Below the pieces are notes generated by a model. It was not told the origin of the DNA. It saw nothing but the letters and a program-made list of their open reading frames with translations, and did not search any database. A stretch of DNA of 64,000 bases from Himantopus leucocephalus (Eukaryota > Chordata > Aves > Charadriiformes > Recurvirostridae). Made by a program: the position numbers and the translations under genes. Every line of letters starts with the position of its first letter. Position 1 is the stretch's first letter. Positions 29,032-42,500 of the stretch are shown one piece after another. Where the stretch lies: positions 40,747,622 through 40,811,621 of the forward strand of contig RSEF01000005.1 in the NCBI GenBank assembly GCA_003993805.1. The letters are read 5' to 3'.

Positions 29032-32000
29032 TTACCTGTGAATGTCAGATTCTTCTTCTAACAAGTCAGTGGCACCTTTCCCTTTTTTCCTTACAAATTC
29101 TTCGCTTAGCCCAACCTGCTGGAGGGTGTGTCTGTAGCGACGCTCTGCTCCTTGACGAGCATCATGCTATGAAATCGAAACTTAAACAGTAAGCATGTAG
29201 AACTGGGGCTTCTCCATAATGGTCAAGTTGTTTTCAAGTTCACGGCTGACACTCCTAACAAGAACAAGAGGACAGCAAAGCCCCCGTCCAGAATTTTTGT
29301 CATCCATACAGTACAATACCAAAACTGAATACTAGGATAATGTCTCACATTTCTCAAAGCTGGAGCTCACCTTGTCCTGCTTCTGTTCTTTTTTTCTTCC
29401 CCCCTTCTGTTCTCCTGCTTCTACAGCATTCCAGTCTTACCAGACTAGCATACTTGTGTCTGAGTCCTGACTCTGACACTCAAATTGAGAATATGTGCAA
29501 AAAAGGGTTGTGAGAAATTCTGGAAGCATGTTTGCTTATAATTTGTAAGCACTACTACAGTGGAGTTCTATAAACAGAGAGCACCTTGAAATAGCTTCAT
29601 ATCAGCTAAGCTTCAAGAAACTGAAAACCAAGCATCCTGGATTCTATATCCTCACTGCCTCCCCATAAACATTGCAAATTAATGTAGTCTGAGATGATGG
29701 TTTTCCAGAGGGACTGACCAGTTCCTAAAGATTAAGGTGTTCTATATGGAAGGATAGAAATCTTCTCTCAGCATGAGTGAATGCTATCAATACTGTTGAA
29801 TTCTTACGAACCTGGCAAATAGAAATGTTACCAATATTTATCATACAAAAGTGTTCTCTGCCTCCATCAACCACTCACCTGAACAGAAAGTCTGACCCAG
29901 GAGGGTGCTTTCTATTGAGAAACTTTAAATCAGCATATTGTCAATGTACTGTCACTATGTCTCTAACCAGGTATCATCCCTGCAAAGAGACAGAACTGAA
30001 AGAGAAAACTCAGGGGCAATGATACTTCATAGAGAGTAAAGTTTGTATCTACATCTCAAGTGTAATAGAGATTTGCAGGTGGTACTGTGTGGTGGATGAG
30101 CTGTGCTGAACACAACCCCAGACAGCACAGCTTGGAAGTGATATAAGTGACTTAAATCCCATTAATGTTTTTCTAGTAGCACTAGAGGTACAGAGAAAAA
30201 GTGCTCAACTAGACAGAGTTTTAAGAAAAAAAGTTTAAAATTTGTAGACTGTAGGCTATGGTATTCAGGTGCAGAATAGGTATTCATACAATTTCTGGTG
30301 TGATAAGGCCTTAATTTTGATCAAATCATATATTTTGATTGCAATATAAGCTAGGAACTAGAAAAGCTCTACAACCAAGAGATAAGTCTGAGTGTTTTTC
30401 AAGTGATGGGAAGGAATTTAAATTACACTCGAGTGGCCTTCCAGGTGTTATTTTGAGTGTAGTCAAGAGACTATTCAACCATTTGCACCTTCTTATTCGT
30501 GAATTACTTGAGACTAGATTTCTTAATGCCTGTCTTAAATGAAAGACAATGTATCCTGGTGCCCAGAAACACTCTGGAACTTTGACCAGTTACCTTGGTG
30601 ACCTGTTCAAAGAGGTATGGTCTGTTCTTGACTCGCAGCTGCATTTCTTCCAGCTCTTTTCTGTATTCCTTTGTTCTCTCTCTCATATTTTGCCTGAAAT
30701 AGAAAAGTTGCGTGTCTAATACAAGTTCCCTCTGACTGTAGCTGATTAGGAACAAGGAATTCTCAGTAACTGTTTTGTCCTTTAAATAGCTCTGGTAATT
30801 TTCTTGATTCCAAATGCTGGGCAAAACATTACTATTGCTGGTAATATGGACCCATTAGCAAAGCTTTACTACTACACTGTAAGCAGAGAACCAGCATTCA
30901 CATTTTTAGAAAACCTTATGTGTGCTTTACCAAATTATACATTTCAGTTGGCTTGTTTGTACAAATTAGTTTCTAAAAATGTTAATCTAAGGAAAACTCC
31001 CACATGAAAAAGAGTGGTGTGGAATTGTCAAGAAACCCAAATGCATATGGAATGGGTATGACAGCCAAAAAAATAAAGCTAGGAATGTTCTTAGACCCAA
31101 TTCCTCCTAAAGAATTACCTGATGATCCCCAGTTAGTAAAGCAAACAGTTATTTCTGTGCAGAATAGGGTACTGACCAGTTCTGTTTCAACTTCTCCTTG
31201 TGTGTTTCCTCCAGACTTTTATGTGGATCCAGGGCTTTTGCTCGGCTGTTCACTGACTTTCGGATAGTTTGACATTTCTTTTTCTGTTTCTCCAGCCAAT
31301 AAATTCCTTCTTTGTCCCCTTCCTTTTTGTTATCTTGGGAGTATCTATATAGAAAAAAAAGTTAGTAATGAGCTCACTTAAGACTGCCAGACTGTATGCT
31401 AGCGGGGAATTTCACTTTTGTAGTCCTCTAAGGAGAAAAGCAAAATTTCAGACATATGAGTGTACAGCTCCCAAATCAATTGGGAGGCAGGGCAAGAATT
31501 AGCAAAGAAAGATGACAGAGAAACATTTAGGAAAAGTATTGTCGATGTAGCTGATGTGATGAGGGAAAACATTGACTTTTTTTCCTCCATTTTGGTCACT
31601 AGTTGGTGTATGGTCTTGTAGACAAACTTACCTAATAGCAGATTCCCGTTTTCTAGTTGCATCTGTAATATGCACTGGAAGGGTGTTGGAAGACAGAGAG
31701 GAAAGTCCAGTCAGAGAATGACTTTTTTGCACTGAAACCTTGGAAATTTGCTGCGAATCCTGAAAAAAACGGAACTTCATTCAGTGTATCTGTTCACAAT
31801 ACAGAATCTCCTTTGTTCTTTGTCTACCAAAGCGAACAGTTGGGGTTTGTGGGCCATGCACTCATTCTTCTCTCTCAGTAGGGATTTACATGGGGAGGGG
31901 CTGAGGGGAAGGAGAAGCTATTAGGAGTACGGAAGGGTGGCTGAGCTTTAGCTGTCACAGCTCATCTCTTTGTGTAGAATTTTGTTCTCTGGTTTGTTCT

Positions 32001-35000
32001 AGAATTTTGCAGTACTCCCAACGCAAGGGCAGAGGTCACAGGACATCAAGCATCCATAAATAAATGCTATAAATTTAAGATGGTGCCACCTTGGTCAGAG
32101 AGAGCAGTACCACAGAAATATCCAGTCATCTCACCTTTGTCTTTTCATTAGCCTGCCTCTGCCTGCCACGGAGATCGGAGGTTCTTAGCTTGAATGGCTT
32201 ATTACGAGTTGCCTCTTTGATTTCTTGTCTCCTTACTGCTTCCCTCTGAAATGCCCAGTAAAGTCCTTCAAAATCTGGTATTGTTGGATTAATTCTTGGC
32301 TCGAAGCTGAAACTTTTGTCCTGCAAGAAGCCAAGTCTTTCCTGCTTAGTTTTAGTGGCAGTTCGGGACTGAGGATCCCTCCGACAGTTGCTAGTGTCTA
32401 TAGGAGCTACAGAGCTCTCAAGCAAATCCTTCGCTCTCATTCGAATACGGATTTCTCTGTAGAGTTCAGCTTCTAATGAATCAAAAGCAAAGCAATGAGA
32501 ATAATATGAGTGACATAAAAGGCTGTGAAATCGCCACTGTACAACTCTAAACTTTTCTTTATGATGGCAGTTACACATATAGGAGAGACCAGACATCCTG
32601 TGTTCTCTTTCCCTGCTTTCCAGCCTCTCTCTCCTCTGCCTTCTATGGAAAAAAAATCAAAGATACCATAAAAACCATGGTAGAGTCTCTTTCTTATGCA
32701 TTAATCCCTAGATATCTCTTTCACTTATCAGAGTAAGTTACTGAACAGGTCTTCTCCTCCTATTGCTGTTCTAGGGGTACCAGATAACTTGTGCCCTTTG
32801 TCTTGCAGACATGTTAATAAAGGTTCTACTTCCCATATGGAACTTTATGTCATTATGTTGACTGTGTGATCCAAATGGGCTGTTCAGATATACTTGTAAC
32901 GAATGACGGCTTTTCCATGTAATATCCAGCAGTGTTTGTCTATATTGGAAAAGATTTTACGTAAGGAGCATTTGGTGGATGGATCATCTCTTGTCACTTC
33001 TGTGACAAACTTTCCACAGAAAGAATGTGTTTCAGGGTATGGCATCAAACTGAGTCCTTTCCTGTGCAACACTAAATAGTTGAGAAAATGCAGACAAACA
33101 GCTGGGTGTGGGTTTTTTGATTTTTTTTCTTTTAGAAATATATCAATACAACGGTTTGCAAAATAAGACTTCCTTTGAGTCTACTTATAAGTTTGCATTG
33201 ACTGAGATATGAAATGTTCATTCCTCCTCCCTTCTCATACACCAGATAGAAAGAGAACAATGGCTTGTCCTTTGCTCTTTTACCTTTCTAATCTATTTAG
33301 TTTAGTACACCACAACAGAATGTTTTCTGATGAAAACTGAACTGGTGTCTACTCAAGAAGAAATCAGTGGGAAACATCAAAAAAAAAAGAAAGGCTGAGA
33401 AAAGCAATGAGGATTATCCAGGACCGGTTTAGTTTCTATAGTCAAGTGTGAAGTCTGTATGGCTTACTTCAAGCTTACAAACTGTGGGGGCTTAAGCCAA
33501 CTGAAAGAAAGTGAGCATCAGGAAATTTTCCTTGGCTGTCCCTCTGACTAGAATGGTCCTGGCACCTACCTCCCCTGTTTTAGCACTTAATAAGAAGGTG
33601 GAGAGTGAGTGGGAAGGTAACTGAAAACATCAGAGAATGGCACGAGAGACTGGACTACTGCACCCTCACTTAGAACCAAACTAATAGCCTGATTGGGGGT
33701 CAGGAAATCGTTTTCTCCTAGGGGTCCCGTGCAGCACTAATCACTTGGCTGGGAGTAAAATTGTCAGTTCCAAGATACTGCATGGACCTTGGACACTTCT
33801 GGCACTACATCTGTCTTCACATTTGTGCCACAAATCATCTAAGGCCCTTTAGCATAACCAAAGCTATGGAATCCAGTGCAGGAAATGATTCCCGGACTGT
33901 CAAGGTTTACAGCAAAAGGGGTATGGAAATCTGTCTGAAGAGCTCGATGTACCCATGTGTGCTGGGGAACGATACAGAATAGCTGCTGCTGACATTGATA
34001 CAAGACTACTAAGGTTAGGGCACTCTACTGCAAGGGTATCCAGATGAAATGTAATGCCCAGTCACACACAAAAGACTAGACAACACCAGGGGATGTAATG
34101 ATGTTGGCTTTATACTCCAAGTAACACCCTATGGGCTGTGATCCTACCTTCCAGTATGGAGACAGCGAGGGACAGGCAAGGAGTTGTTTTTAAAGGAAGA
34201 GCCCTGGCATTTTACCTTTGAGTTTATCTCCAAGAAGTGGGTCATAAGTAGATCTAGGAACTTTTTTACTGGCTTGCTTCTGTTTGGAGCTCTCATTTGG
34301 GGATGCTGCTGCCAGGAACTTTTGTCTGATAGCTTCTTTCTTTTTCTCCTCCTTCTCCAGGAAACTGAAGGGCCGCTGGGTTGCAAGTAGCAGCTCCTTT
34401 CTTTTCTGTGTTGCTATTTGCCTGCGAATCTCATTCTGCTCCATTATTTCCTGATAAAGGGGCAGAAACACATGGGCAGGTACAGGCTGTGCCCGGAACT
34501 GTTTCTGACATTCAGCTTCGTCCTGGCTTTGCCTTTTGTCTCTCTGTTTGTCTAGTTCAAGAAACATGTATGACTTCATCAACTGGGACTTTTTGCGAGC
34601 TTCCCGCAGTGTCATTTTGAAAGGCTGAGGGATGGTGATGGAAGGAATCCAGGGAGATGAAGCGCTTTTTGGCCGCAAGCGGGATTTAGGTAACAAGTGA
34701 GGCTTTTGCTGATCCCAGGTACTGTCCGAGGTGAGGTCGATCAAAGAACTGGACTGCCTTTTGTTACCAGATGTAAGACTAAGACAAAGACATTATGAAG
34801 GGGAAAGAATGGAAATTATTAAAAGAAAAACAGAATTAAAAGAAGGGAGACATTGTTGATTAAGAGAAAGACAGCATAGGCCAAGATGGTCATTAAAAAA
34901 CAGGCTTAGGGCTTATCGTTCTCAGGCTCTGTATTTTGCTTTGCTACTGAAGTTCATGAGCAGAGCTTTGCCTGTTTTCCATTTTCCATGTATGAAACAG

Positions 35001-36108
35001 CAGTTACGCCTACTTAGCTTTGTAATGCCATTTACTATGCTGCTAGCACTCTATTGCTAGAAAGGCCACAGGTAAACCAGAAAGTTCCAACTTTAGGAAT
35101 ATGTGGCTGACAGCAACTCAACATAAAAGACAAACTGAGGAGAGGCAATAAATTAAGCACACAGATGCAGAAACCCTAATCAACAGTACCAAATACCAGA
35201 ATTCCTAAGACACTGATGGAAGGCCCACTGCAAGGAACTGCCTTAGTGCAACTCTTAAGAGGTCCAGCTGGAAACTTAGTAGCTGATAAGAAGACCATAT
35301 AACTGATAATACGAAAAAAACCCACAAGACTATCATGGGTCTCATTGAAATAGCAAATTTCTCATAGGATGTTTGAGGGTGATTGTGAAACTGAGATATT
35401 TAGGGAAGGAATAAACGCAGGTAAAAGGAAGGATCAAGGTGGATTGGGGTGGACCAAGAATAGGAAAATGGGAAAAAAGGGGGGAAACGGAAGGTGCTGA
35501 TCATGTATAAACAGGGTTCCGGTCAATACACTTGGCTGGTGATTACTGCAGTCTGTTCTTCATAAACTATTTCCTTTGTAAGAGCATGTGTACCTGATCT
35601 GCTAGTGAACTTCAAGCTGGACTAACCACAGAGAAAGACAAGAGGTCTGAGAGCTAGATGTTGGAGACACCACAGTTCTGAAGACTGGACACTGGCTAGA
35701 AATACATGTAAATCTGCTAGCAAGTTTTAAGGATGATTAGCAGACAAGCAGGAATAGAATTTGTGCTGTTCGTGTTTTATGCAAATGTGGTTTACGTGGG
35801 CACCTGCTGGCCTCGTCCTCCCAACTGTGAATACATTTGTGGCCACCATTTTGGTACAAAATATGTGCATCTTGGGACTTCATGCTCCGCCTCGTCACTG
35901 GTCAGAAGCAGCAGGAATCCCCTATGCCAATTTGCCATCCTTACCAGGTACCATCCTACCTGAGAGCTTGCCACAGCTTGTCACGCAGGATTGCCGCCTC
36001 CCGCCTGAAACCCTCGAGCTCCTCATCCTCTTCGGATACCCCGGGGTCACCCTTTAACTTCACCTGGTACGTTAAGCCCGGTTCTAACGGAGACCACCGG
36101 CCTCCCAT
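29032..36108 (-). CDS. FAM161B: FAM161B, UPF0564-family centrosomal/ciliary protein
   Basis: FAM161B is the paralogue of FAM161A, a microtubule- and cilium-associated protein. Coding exons on the minus strand: 36108-35960, 34778-34216, 32472-32135, 31759-31632, 31344-31177, 30693-30594 and 29166-29032. All junctions are AG/GT and phase-matched. A noncoding exon ends at 36279 and joins 36192; an in-frame TGA upstream puts the start at the ATG at 36106-36108 (MGGRWSPLEPG). This gives 526 residues, shorter than the roughly 650 I recall for human. Family marks are [38 protein letters not shown], and near the end MRERTKEYRKELEEM and VKNRPYLFEQVTK, all in a highly charged helical protein. The last exon either stops at TAA 29032-29034 or is spliced at CAG|GTAATA (exon end 29036) to a further exon I could not find. 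Confidence 0.93.
35085..35680 (+). mobile_element. Solo LTR-like repeat, copy D, 3'-truncated (FAM161B intron)
   Basis: Same family as copies A-C and E but on the plus strand. It shares GAGAGGCAATAAATTAAGCAC at the start, a TATA-like TATAAAC at 35506-35512, the segment GATTACTGCAGTCTGTTCTTC, and ACTTCAAGCTGGACTA with copy E. The last 200 or so bases of the family are missing. No retroviral coding sequence is seen. Confidence 0.58.
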
Positions 36109-36278
36109 CCTGAGAGGACGCTCGCGGCTCCTCGCCCGGTGCTGGGAGACCCAGGAGTTGGGGACACGCAGCCTGAGGGGATGCCGTGTCACCTGGAAGG
36201 AAAAAAAACAAACCGAGAAGTGTTCGTTTCGGGGATACGACCACCGACCTCCATGTCCGGCCTCGGCGCTCCCCTCAC

Positions 36279-36503
36279 CTGCAGGCCGCCGCTTCAGCCC
36301 TCCAACGGCCCCTATCCTGGCTTCGACCAATCAGCGAAGCCGGCTGCGCTCTAGGCCCGCCTTCTTGTCCTCAAGCAGCCAATCAGACTCCAAGACGGTC
36401 AGCACCCGCCGCTCGCTCATTGGTGCTCTGGAAGAGGCGTTGTCATGGTTTCCCGGAGCGACTTCCTCTCGGAGGCGGTTGGCGTGTCGTCACTTCCGCA
36501 GTG
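36279..36503. promoter_or_regulatory. Divergent promoter between FAM161B and COQ6 with three CCAAT boxes
   Basis: FAM161B noncoding exon 1 (lower end 36279) and the COQ6 start codon (36504) are only about 220 bases apart, head to head, in a CpG-rich stretch. CCAAT boxes (NF-Y sites) are seen at 36327-36331 and 36379-36383 in the form CCAATCAG, and an inverted one, ATTGG, at 36419-36423. An ETS-type CACTTCCG lies at 36491-36498 just before the COQ6 ATG, and a further GACTTCCTC at about 36459. No TATA box is visible. Shared control of both genes is inference from geometry. Confidence 0.75.
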
Positions 36504-39500
36504 ATGGCGGTTGTGTGCGGCAGGGGGTTGCTGGCTCCGCTCGGTGGGCGGCTGCGGGCCGGCCCGCGGGCCCCGCTCCGGTCTGTCACCGCCGCCGCGC
36601 CGCTCTACGATGTGGTGGTGTCGGGCGGTGGTATGGTCGGGAGCGCCATGGCCGCCGTGCTGGGTAAGGCTGTGACCTTCTCGGCGTTGCAGGTGCCGTC
36701 GGCCCGGCCCCGCCCGGCTCAGCCCGACCCATTTGCCGTCACGGCCGGGGCTGCAGTCACGGCCTCACCGCCAGTGGCGGTCTCTCCCTCCTGCCCCTGT
36801 CGCGGTGGTGGGAGGTCTCGGAGGCCTGTGGGCCTCCCGCACCGTGTTTTGTGAGTGCAACGAGTGGCGGGTTTTGTGTCCCACTGCCCTTGCTGCCTCT
36901 CTCTCGCAGGTTGCACAGAAACTTAAAACGGGGAGTTTTCCCAAGACTTACAGTGTGTGGAGTGTTGGGTACTTTCGTAAGTCGACCGTAATTGTTAATC
37001 CCTGTTGATGACAGTGTGAGATAACTGTGCTTATCATTTAGGTTCTTAACGTTCAAGATCCCATTGTGGAATTTCCTTATTCCTGCATCCTCTTGTGACA
37101 GCTCTCTGAGATTGACTTAAAGCTTTTGGATACCTGGTGGCTATGATGAGCCTTATCCTATTTATGTATTTTTTTAGCGTAGATGTTACTTTGAATTCTG
37201 TAGACTACATGTAGTATTTCTTTCAAACATGGTCACCCTTAAATCACTGATGGATGATTTCAGCCATAGCTGAAAATGCTTTTCTGATCCTAAGTTTTAT
37301 TCTCTAACCCTGTATTTTAAACATGGGAATACCAAGTTAAAAAGTATTTGTGCTTGGTATGTATCACTAGAGATCCTGAGATTACTGGCTGCTGCTTTAT
37401 TTGCAGTGATGATTCAGAAGGGTGTAATAGTGATAGAAGCTTAAAGAAAAGAGTGCAAAGAAGAGCAAAGGTTGTAAGCAACAAGTGCTTTGGAAATATA
37501 CGGGTTTGCCTTGCAAACTTGCCATTGTTCTGCTTGTATTGTTAAAGATGACCACAGTAGAATTGAGACAGCATAAGGATCCCGTCTGGCAGCGATATCT
37601 AAGGCTAATGTGCAGGTTTGGGACCTTTCAAGGGATGAGGTTATATTATGTGTAATCTCGACAATATGTTTGGGATACTGCTGTTACTAGGACTGCTGTA
37701 GTAGTAAACTCTGGATGTTACAAGGACACCATATGTGGTCTTGGTACCTTCCATAACCATAGTGGTCAGATGAAGCCAGCATGGCTAATTCAGCTGCAGT
37801 GTGATTTAACTTGAGTAATGTCTTCAATTTTTTCAGTTCTCTTTAACTGAAAGTTAAACTCTAAACTGCCTGTGCTATTCCACTGTCAAAATACAAGGAT
37901 ACAAACCCCATAAATGTAGGTGCTAAGTATCTCATAATTTTTATTTTGATCTCTTGCTCTAATTAGTGAATTTACATTTAAGCTCTGAAAAATGTGTTCT
38001 GTGCTTGGAGTAAACATTGCAAATTTCACTCGTTAATACTTCAGTAATGAACTTTCATACCAAATATGTACACATTTGTACAAAAATGTAAACTTTGTAC
38101 CAAATGAAAACTTTTAATCCTTGCTTTAATTGCAAAAGCGTTGTCAGTCTCATTAACAGGATTGTAGCCATAAAGCTTTAAAATACAAAAGTTTACCTGC
38201 CTAGTCAAAACCTGTATTGTAAATGTGTTTATTAAGTTTTGCATCTTCTCTATCTTACTATAAAAATGCATAGGTGTTACTGATACAGAAATAAGAAATG
38301 AGGATTTTTTTGGGAGGAGCATTGTAAGAGAGCATATATTTGCTTATTTTAGGGCATGATATCCACTTCCACGATAAGAAGATTGCTTTGCTGGAGGCTG
38401 GTCCTAGGAAAGAATATGATCGCATGCCAGACAGTTACAGTAACAGGGTCAGTTCCATCTCCCCAGGATCAGCAACCCTCCTAAGCAGTAAGTATAATTT
38501 CTGTTGTTTGCGTTTTTAACAGTATGTTTGAGCTGGTTTTATTTTGTTTAAACATAACATTTTTGAGCATGTGCTGCCTTCATCCTAAATGGAATTATTT
38601 GCCTTTGTCTTTTAGTAGTCTATATGCTGAATTGTGGTGATTAAATCAGGCTTCTCGTGATAACAGGGATCCGTGTTCTGATATCTTGGTCTGATTTGTT
38701 ATATAAATATTTGTGACATTAGACTAGTGAAAGGTTGTAAGGTGCTCTCTGTAGCATCTGGAATGTTCTGTTCACAAAAAAAGCCTGTACTTAGTGCTCT
38801 GTAGTCAGGTAACTCACTTATGATTAATTTTCTTTTTAAAGACAGATTTGAGCCTTGATTCCTTACAGAGAAAGAAATGTTCTAAACAGCGATGGCCGTG
38901 TATTTCTGTGTCTGTTTTATTACTGAGTGATAGGACAGTGAGAGTTGACTGTTAAGCCACAGTGTTCACAGAAAGCTGCTCGTTTCTTTTCTACTGGCTG
39001 GTGTTAAAAGTAAAATAATGTGATGCTGGAGCTATGAAGGTACTGAGGCAGACCTGGCCCTGTCTGGTGATGGTGCAAGCAGAGTCTGGGCATTGACAGT
39101 CAAGGAGGGAGGAGGAGAGTGTGGAGTGAGCTTGTTTTGTTTGGGTCTTAATGTCACATGTGAACCTGCGTCTCCATGCATTTGTGTCCTTTTTCTCTTT
39201 TAGGTTTTGGTGCCTGGGATCATGTCTGCAGCCTGAGACTCAAACCGTTCCGGCGAATGCAGGTGCCTTACTTAGGGCTGCAAATATACTGTGTGTCTGT
39301 CTACTTTGAATTCTCAGAAGTACTTACATTAATGATCCAAAGGTTTTTTCTTTGGCAAAGGGCAGGTCGTGCTTATTGATGGTTCCTGTTACTTTTTTGG
39401 GGGGTAGCAGTCTACTCAGAAATACCCATCCTCAGAATCTTGATGTTGCAGGATGAAAGGGTGATTCCTAATGGAAGCTGTAGATGTTGAGGCATGGGTA

Positions 39501-42500
39501 CTAGTCAGGAAATAAAGGTAAAGGTGTGTGTTGGTTTTGGCTGGTAATTTTCTTCATAGTAGCTTGTATAGTGCTATGTTTTGGATTTGTGATGAAAACT
39601 CGTTAATCACAGGCATGTATTAGCTATTGCTGAGCAGTGCTAACACAGCGCCAAGGTCTTTTCTGCTTCTCATGCTGCCCTGCCAGTGAGCAGGCTGGGG
39701 GTGCCAAGAAGCTGGGAGGGGACACAGCTGGGACAGCTGACCCAGAGTGACCACAGGGATATCCCATACCATATGATGTCATGCTCAGCAGCAATAAAAG
39801 CTGGGGAAAGAAGGAGGAAGGGGGGGGACACGTTCAGAGTTACAGCATTTGTCTTCCCAAATAACTGTTACGCGTGATCAAGCCCTGCTTTCCTGGAGAT
39901 GGCTGAACACCTGCCTACTGATGGGAAGCAGTTGAATGAATTCCTTATTTTGCTTTGCTTACACATGCAGCTTTTGCTTTACCTATTAAACAGACTTTAT
40001 CTCAACCCACGGGTTTTTGCACTTTTACCCTTCCGATTCTCTTCCCCACCCCACTGCGGGGGAGTGAGCGAATGGCTGTGTGGTGCTGAGCTGCCTGACA
40101 GGGTTAACCCACATCAAGGTGGTAGGGTAGCTTTGTATGTTAATTACATAACAGGAAAGTAGGGATAAAAAACTCCCTTGGCAATCAGTTTTTGAGATGA
40201 AGCTAGATCATTGTATGAAAGGAATTACGTGATGTACTTCAGTAGCTGGGAATGGACAGTAATCCAGGATGTTTCCTCTAGTTCGGTATTTCTAGATTGC
40301 CGCATCCTTTTGCTGTTAAGATGGATACATTGATAGTCCCTGAAAGGAACAGCACTTATTTACTATGTAGCTTCATGTAATGTATTTTTTCTTTGTAGGT
40401 GTGGGATGCTTGTTCAGAAGCCATGATCGTTTTTGAGAAAGATGACTTAGATGACATGGGTTACATAGTGGAGAATGATGTCATTATGTCTGCTCTCACA
40501 AAACAGTTAGATGCAGTAGCAGGTAGTGGACAATTTCTTTAATATTTTATTTCCTGCAGAGAGCTTTCAGTTACTTGCTTTCTGTTGTGTGTGCTAAGTT
40601 ACGAAAGGGAGAAAGATAATTCATCTAACAAGTAACTCTGAGGCATAGGCAGCTTCTTGCATTGGGGGGGAGGGAGAAATCTGTCTTCCAAAGGCTACGC
40701 AGCAAGAAAACAGTTGTATATGTAATTCTCCAGAACATAGTCTCTCCAAAAATAGACTTAATGAAAAGATCTGTAGCTTTCTATCCAGAGCAGGCCTTGC
40801 AGTGACAAAAGGTTGGCCAGATCTGTTCTTTCAGGGTGCCTTGAGAATTGCAGGGTCAACTCTTAGGGTTCCATTACGACATGTGTGGCTTTTGCTGTTC
40901 TAGTGATGTTTCCTTTTTTCATGTCTGTATCATGCTGTGACCATAGTACTTTGTGTTCCCATCAGACCGGGTGGAGGTTTTCTACGGGAGCAGAGCAGTC
41001 GGGTATACCTGGCCCCTTCCCTCTCACAGCTGTGACACAAGCCCTTGGGTCCAAATTGAGTTAGCTGATGGACGCAGACTTCAGACCAAACTGCTGGTAA
41101 CTAAACTTTTTATTTCTGTTGATCAGGCGTCATCTCTTGCCCAAGTCCTTTCCACTGGATTTGGTTCTGATTCCGTGTGTGCCGCTCCACCCACGTGGAG
41201 GGCTTGAGTGAGGTGAGTGGCTAAACGTCCTGGTTTGAGGTAAAACAGGACCATGACGCTGACTGTGCCAGAGATGCTATGGGACATGGTGCATAGGCTT
41301 TTCTGTACCTGATGCAGAAAGACCGTGCTGAATTGGACAAGAGCAGAAGGGGCCACCTCTTCTGGTTTCGGGGGAAATTTTTTTTTTTTCCTGAATAAAA
41401 AAGAAAGTGTACATGCAGGCTGAGGATTGTAGACTGGGATATTGGCTTTTTTAGGAGCTGCTGAAGAGGTTGCTTTGTATCTCTTTGTTTTGCAGATTGG
41501 TGCGGATGGTCATAACTCTGTAGTCCGTAAGGAAGCCAAAATTAAGAACGTTGAGCATCGGTATGACCAGTCAGCTGTGGTGGCAACTCTTCATTTGTCT
41601 GAGGTGAAATTCTGCAAATTGACTGTTCCATAAGCAGCAGAACAGCTTAAGCAGGTGATCCACATCACTAGTTCATAACTGTCCACTTGCTTCTTTCCAC
41701 TGTAGGCCACAGACAATAATGTAGCATGGCAGAGGTTCCTTCCCACAGGGCCAATTGCGCTTCTTCCGGTAAGATGACTTGTGATCTCTGTGTATATTTG
41801 GGTTTGGGGTTTTTTTTGTTTTAGTTTGTTCTTTTCTAGTAACTTTGTGCCTTTCTATGTTGGTTCTGTCTCTTAAGAATTTGTCCATCTGCCCTTTACT
41901 TTTCAGTTCTTGGATTTGATTTCCCTTCCTGCCCTCTCATTTTATCCTTGGTGTTTCCCACTAGTAGCAAGCTGGGCTGGGGGACTAATGTGCAGAGGGA
42001 CTGGTGTGGGGCAGGGCAGTGGGGAATCCTTGCATTGATCGTTTATTTTTGCTGCTTTTTCTCTTCATACTTACCTTTGACATTCTCTTAAACTAGCTGT
42101 CTGACACTGCCAGCTCTCTGGTCTGGTCTACATCTCATGAACATGCATCGGAACTTCTCGCTATGGATGAGGAAAGTTTTGTGGATAGCATCAACTCTGC
42201 CTTTGTAAGTATCAGCCTTGTGGCAGGTATGAGGCTGACTTTGTTGTAATCATGAGAAATACAGTAGAACCCTACAGCTTAAAGAACAGCTCTCAAGTTC
42301 CTTCCTCTGGTGATGATATTAAAACGGCACTTAGCAAAGAAAGGGTGACGCCTTGGGACTGAATTAGGTTAGTTCTGAAAGTCACAGAAGAAGTTGAACT
42401 ACATTTCCAAAAGGTGGGAAGAGTAGGCTCATCCTAGTTGGAAACTTGTATGTCCTAAATCAACGAAGATAGTTTCTTCTACTGTATAGTTTTGTCAAGT

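Noticed and set aside
36186..36854. 222- and 276-codon plus-strand frames over the COQ6 start
   Set aside because: They are GC-rich shadows of COQ6 exon 1 in other registers and of the CpG-island promoter.
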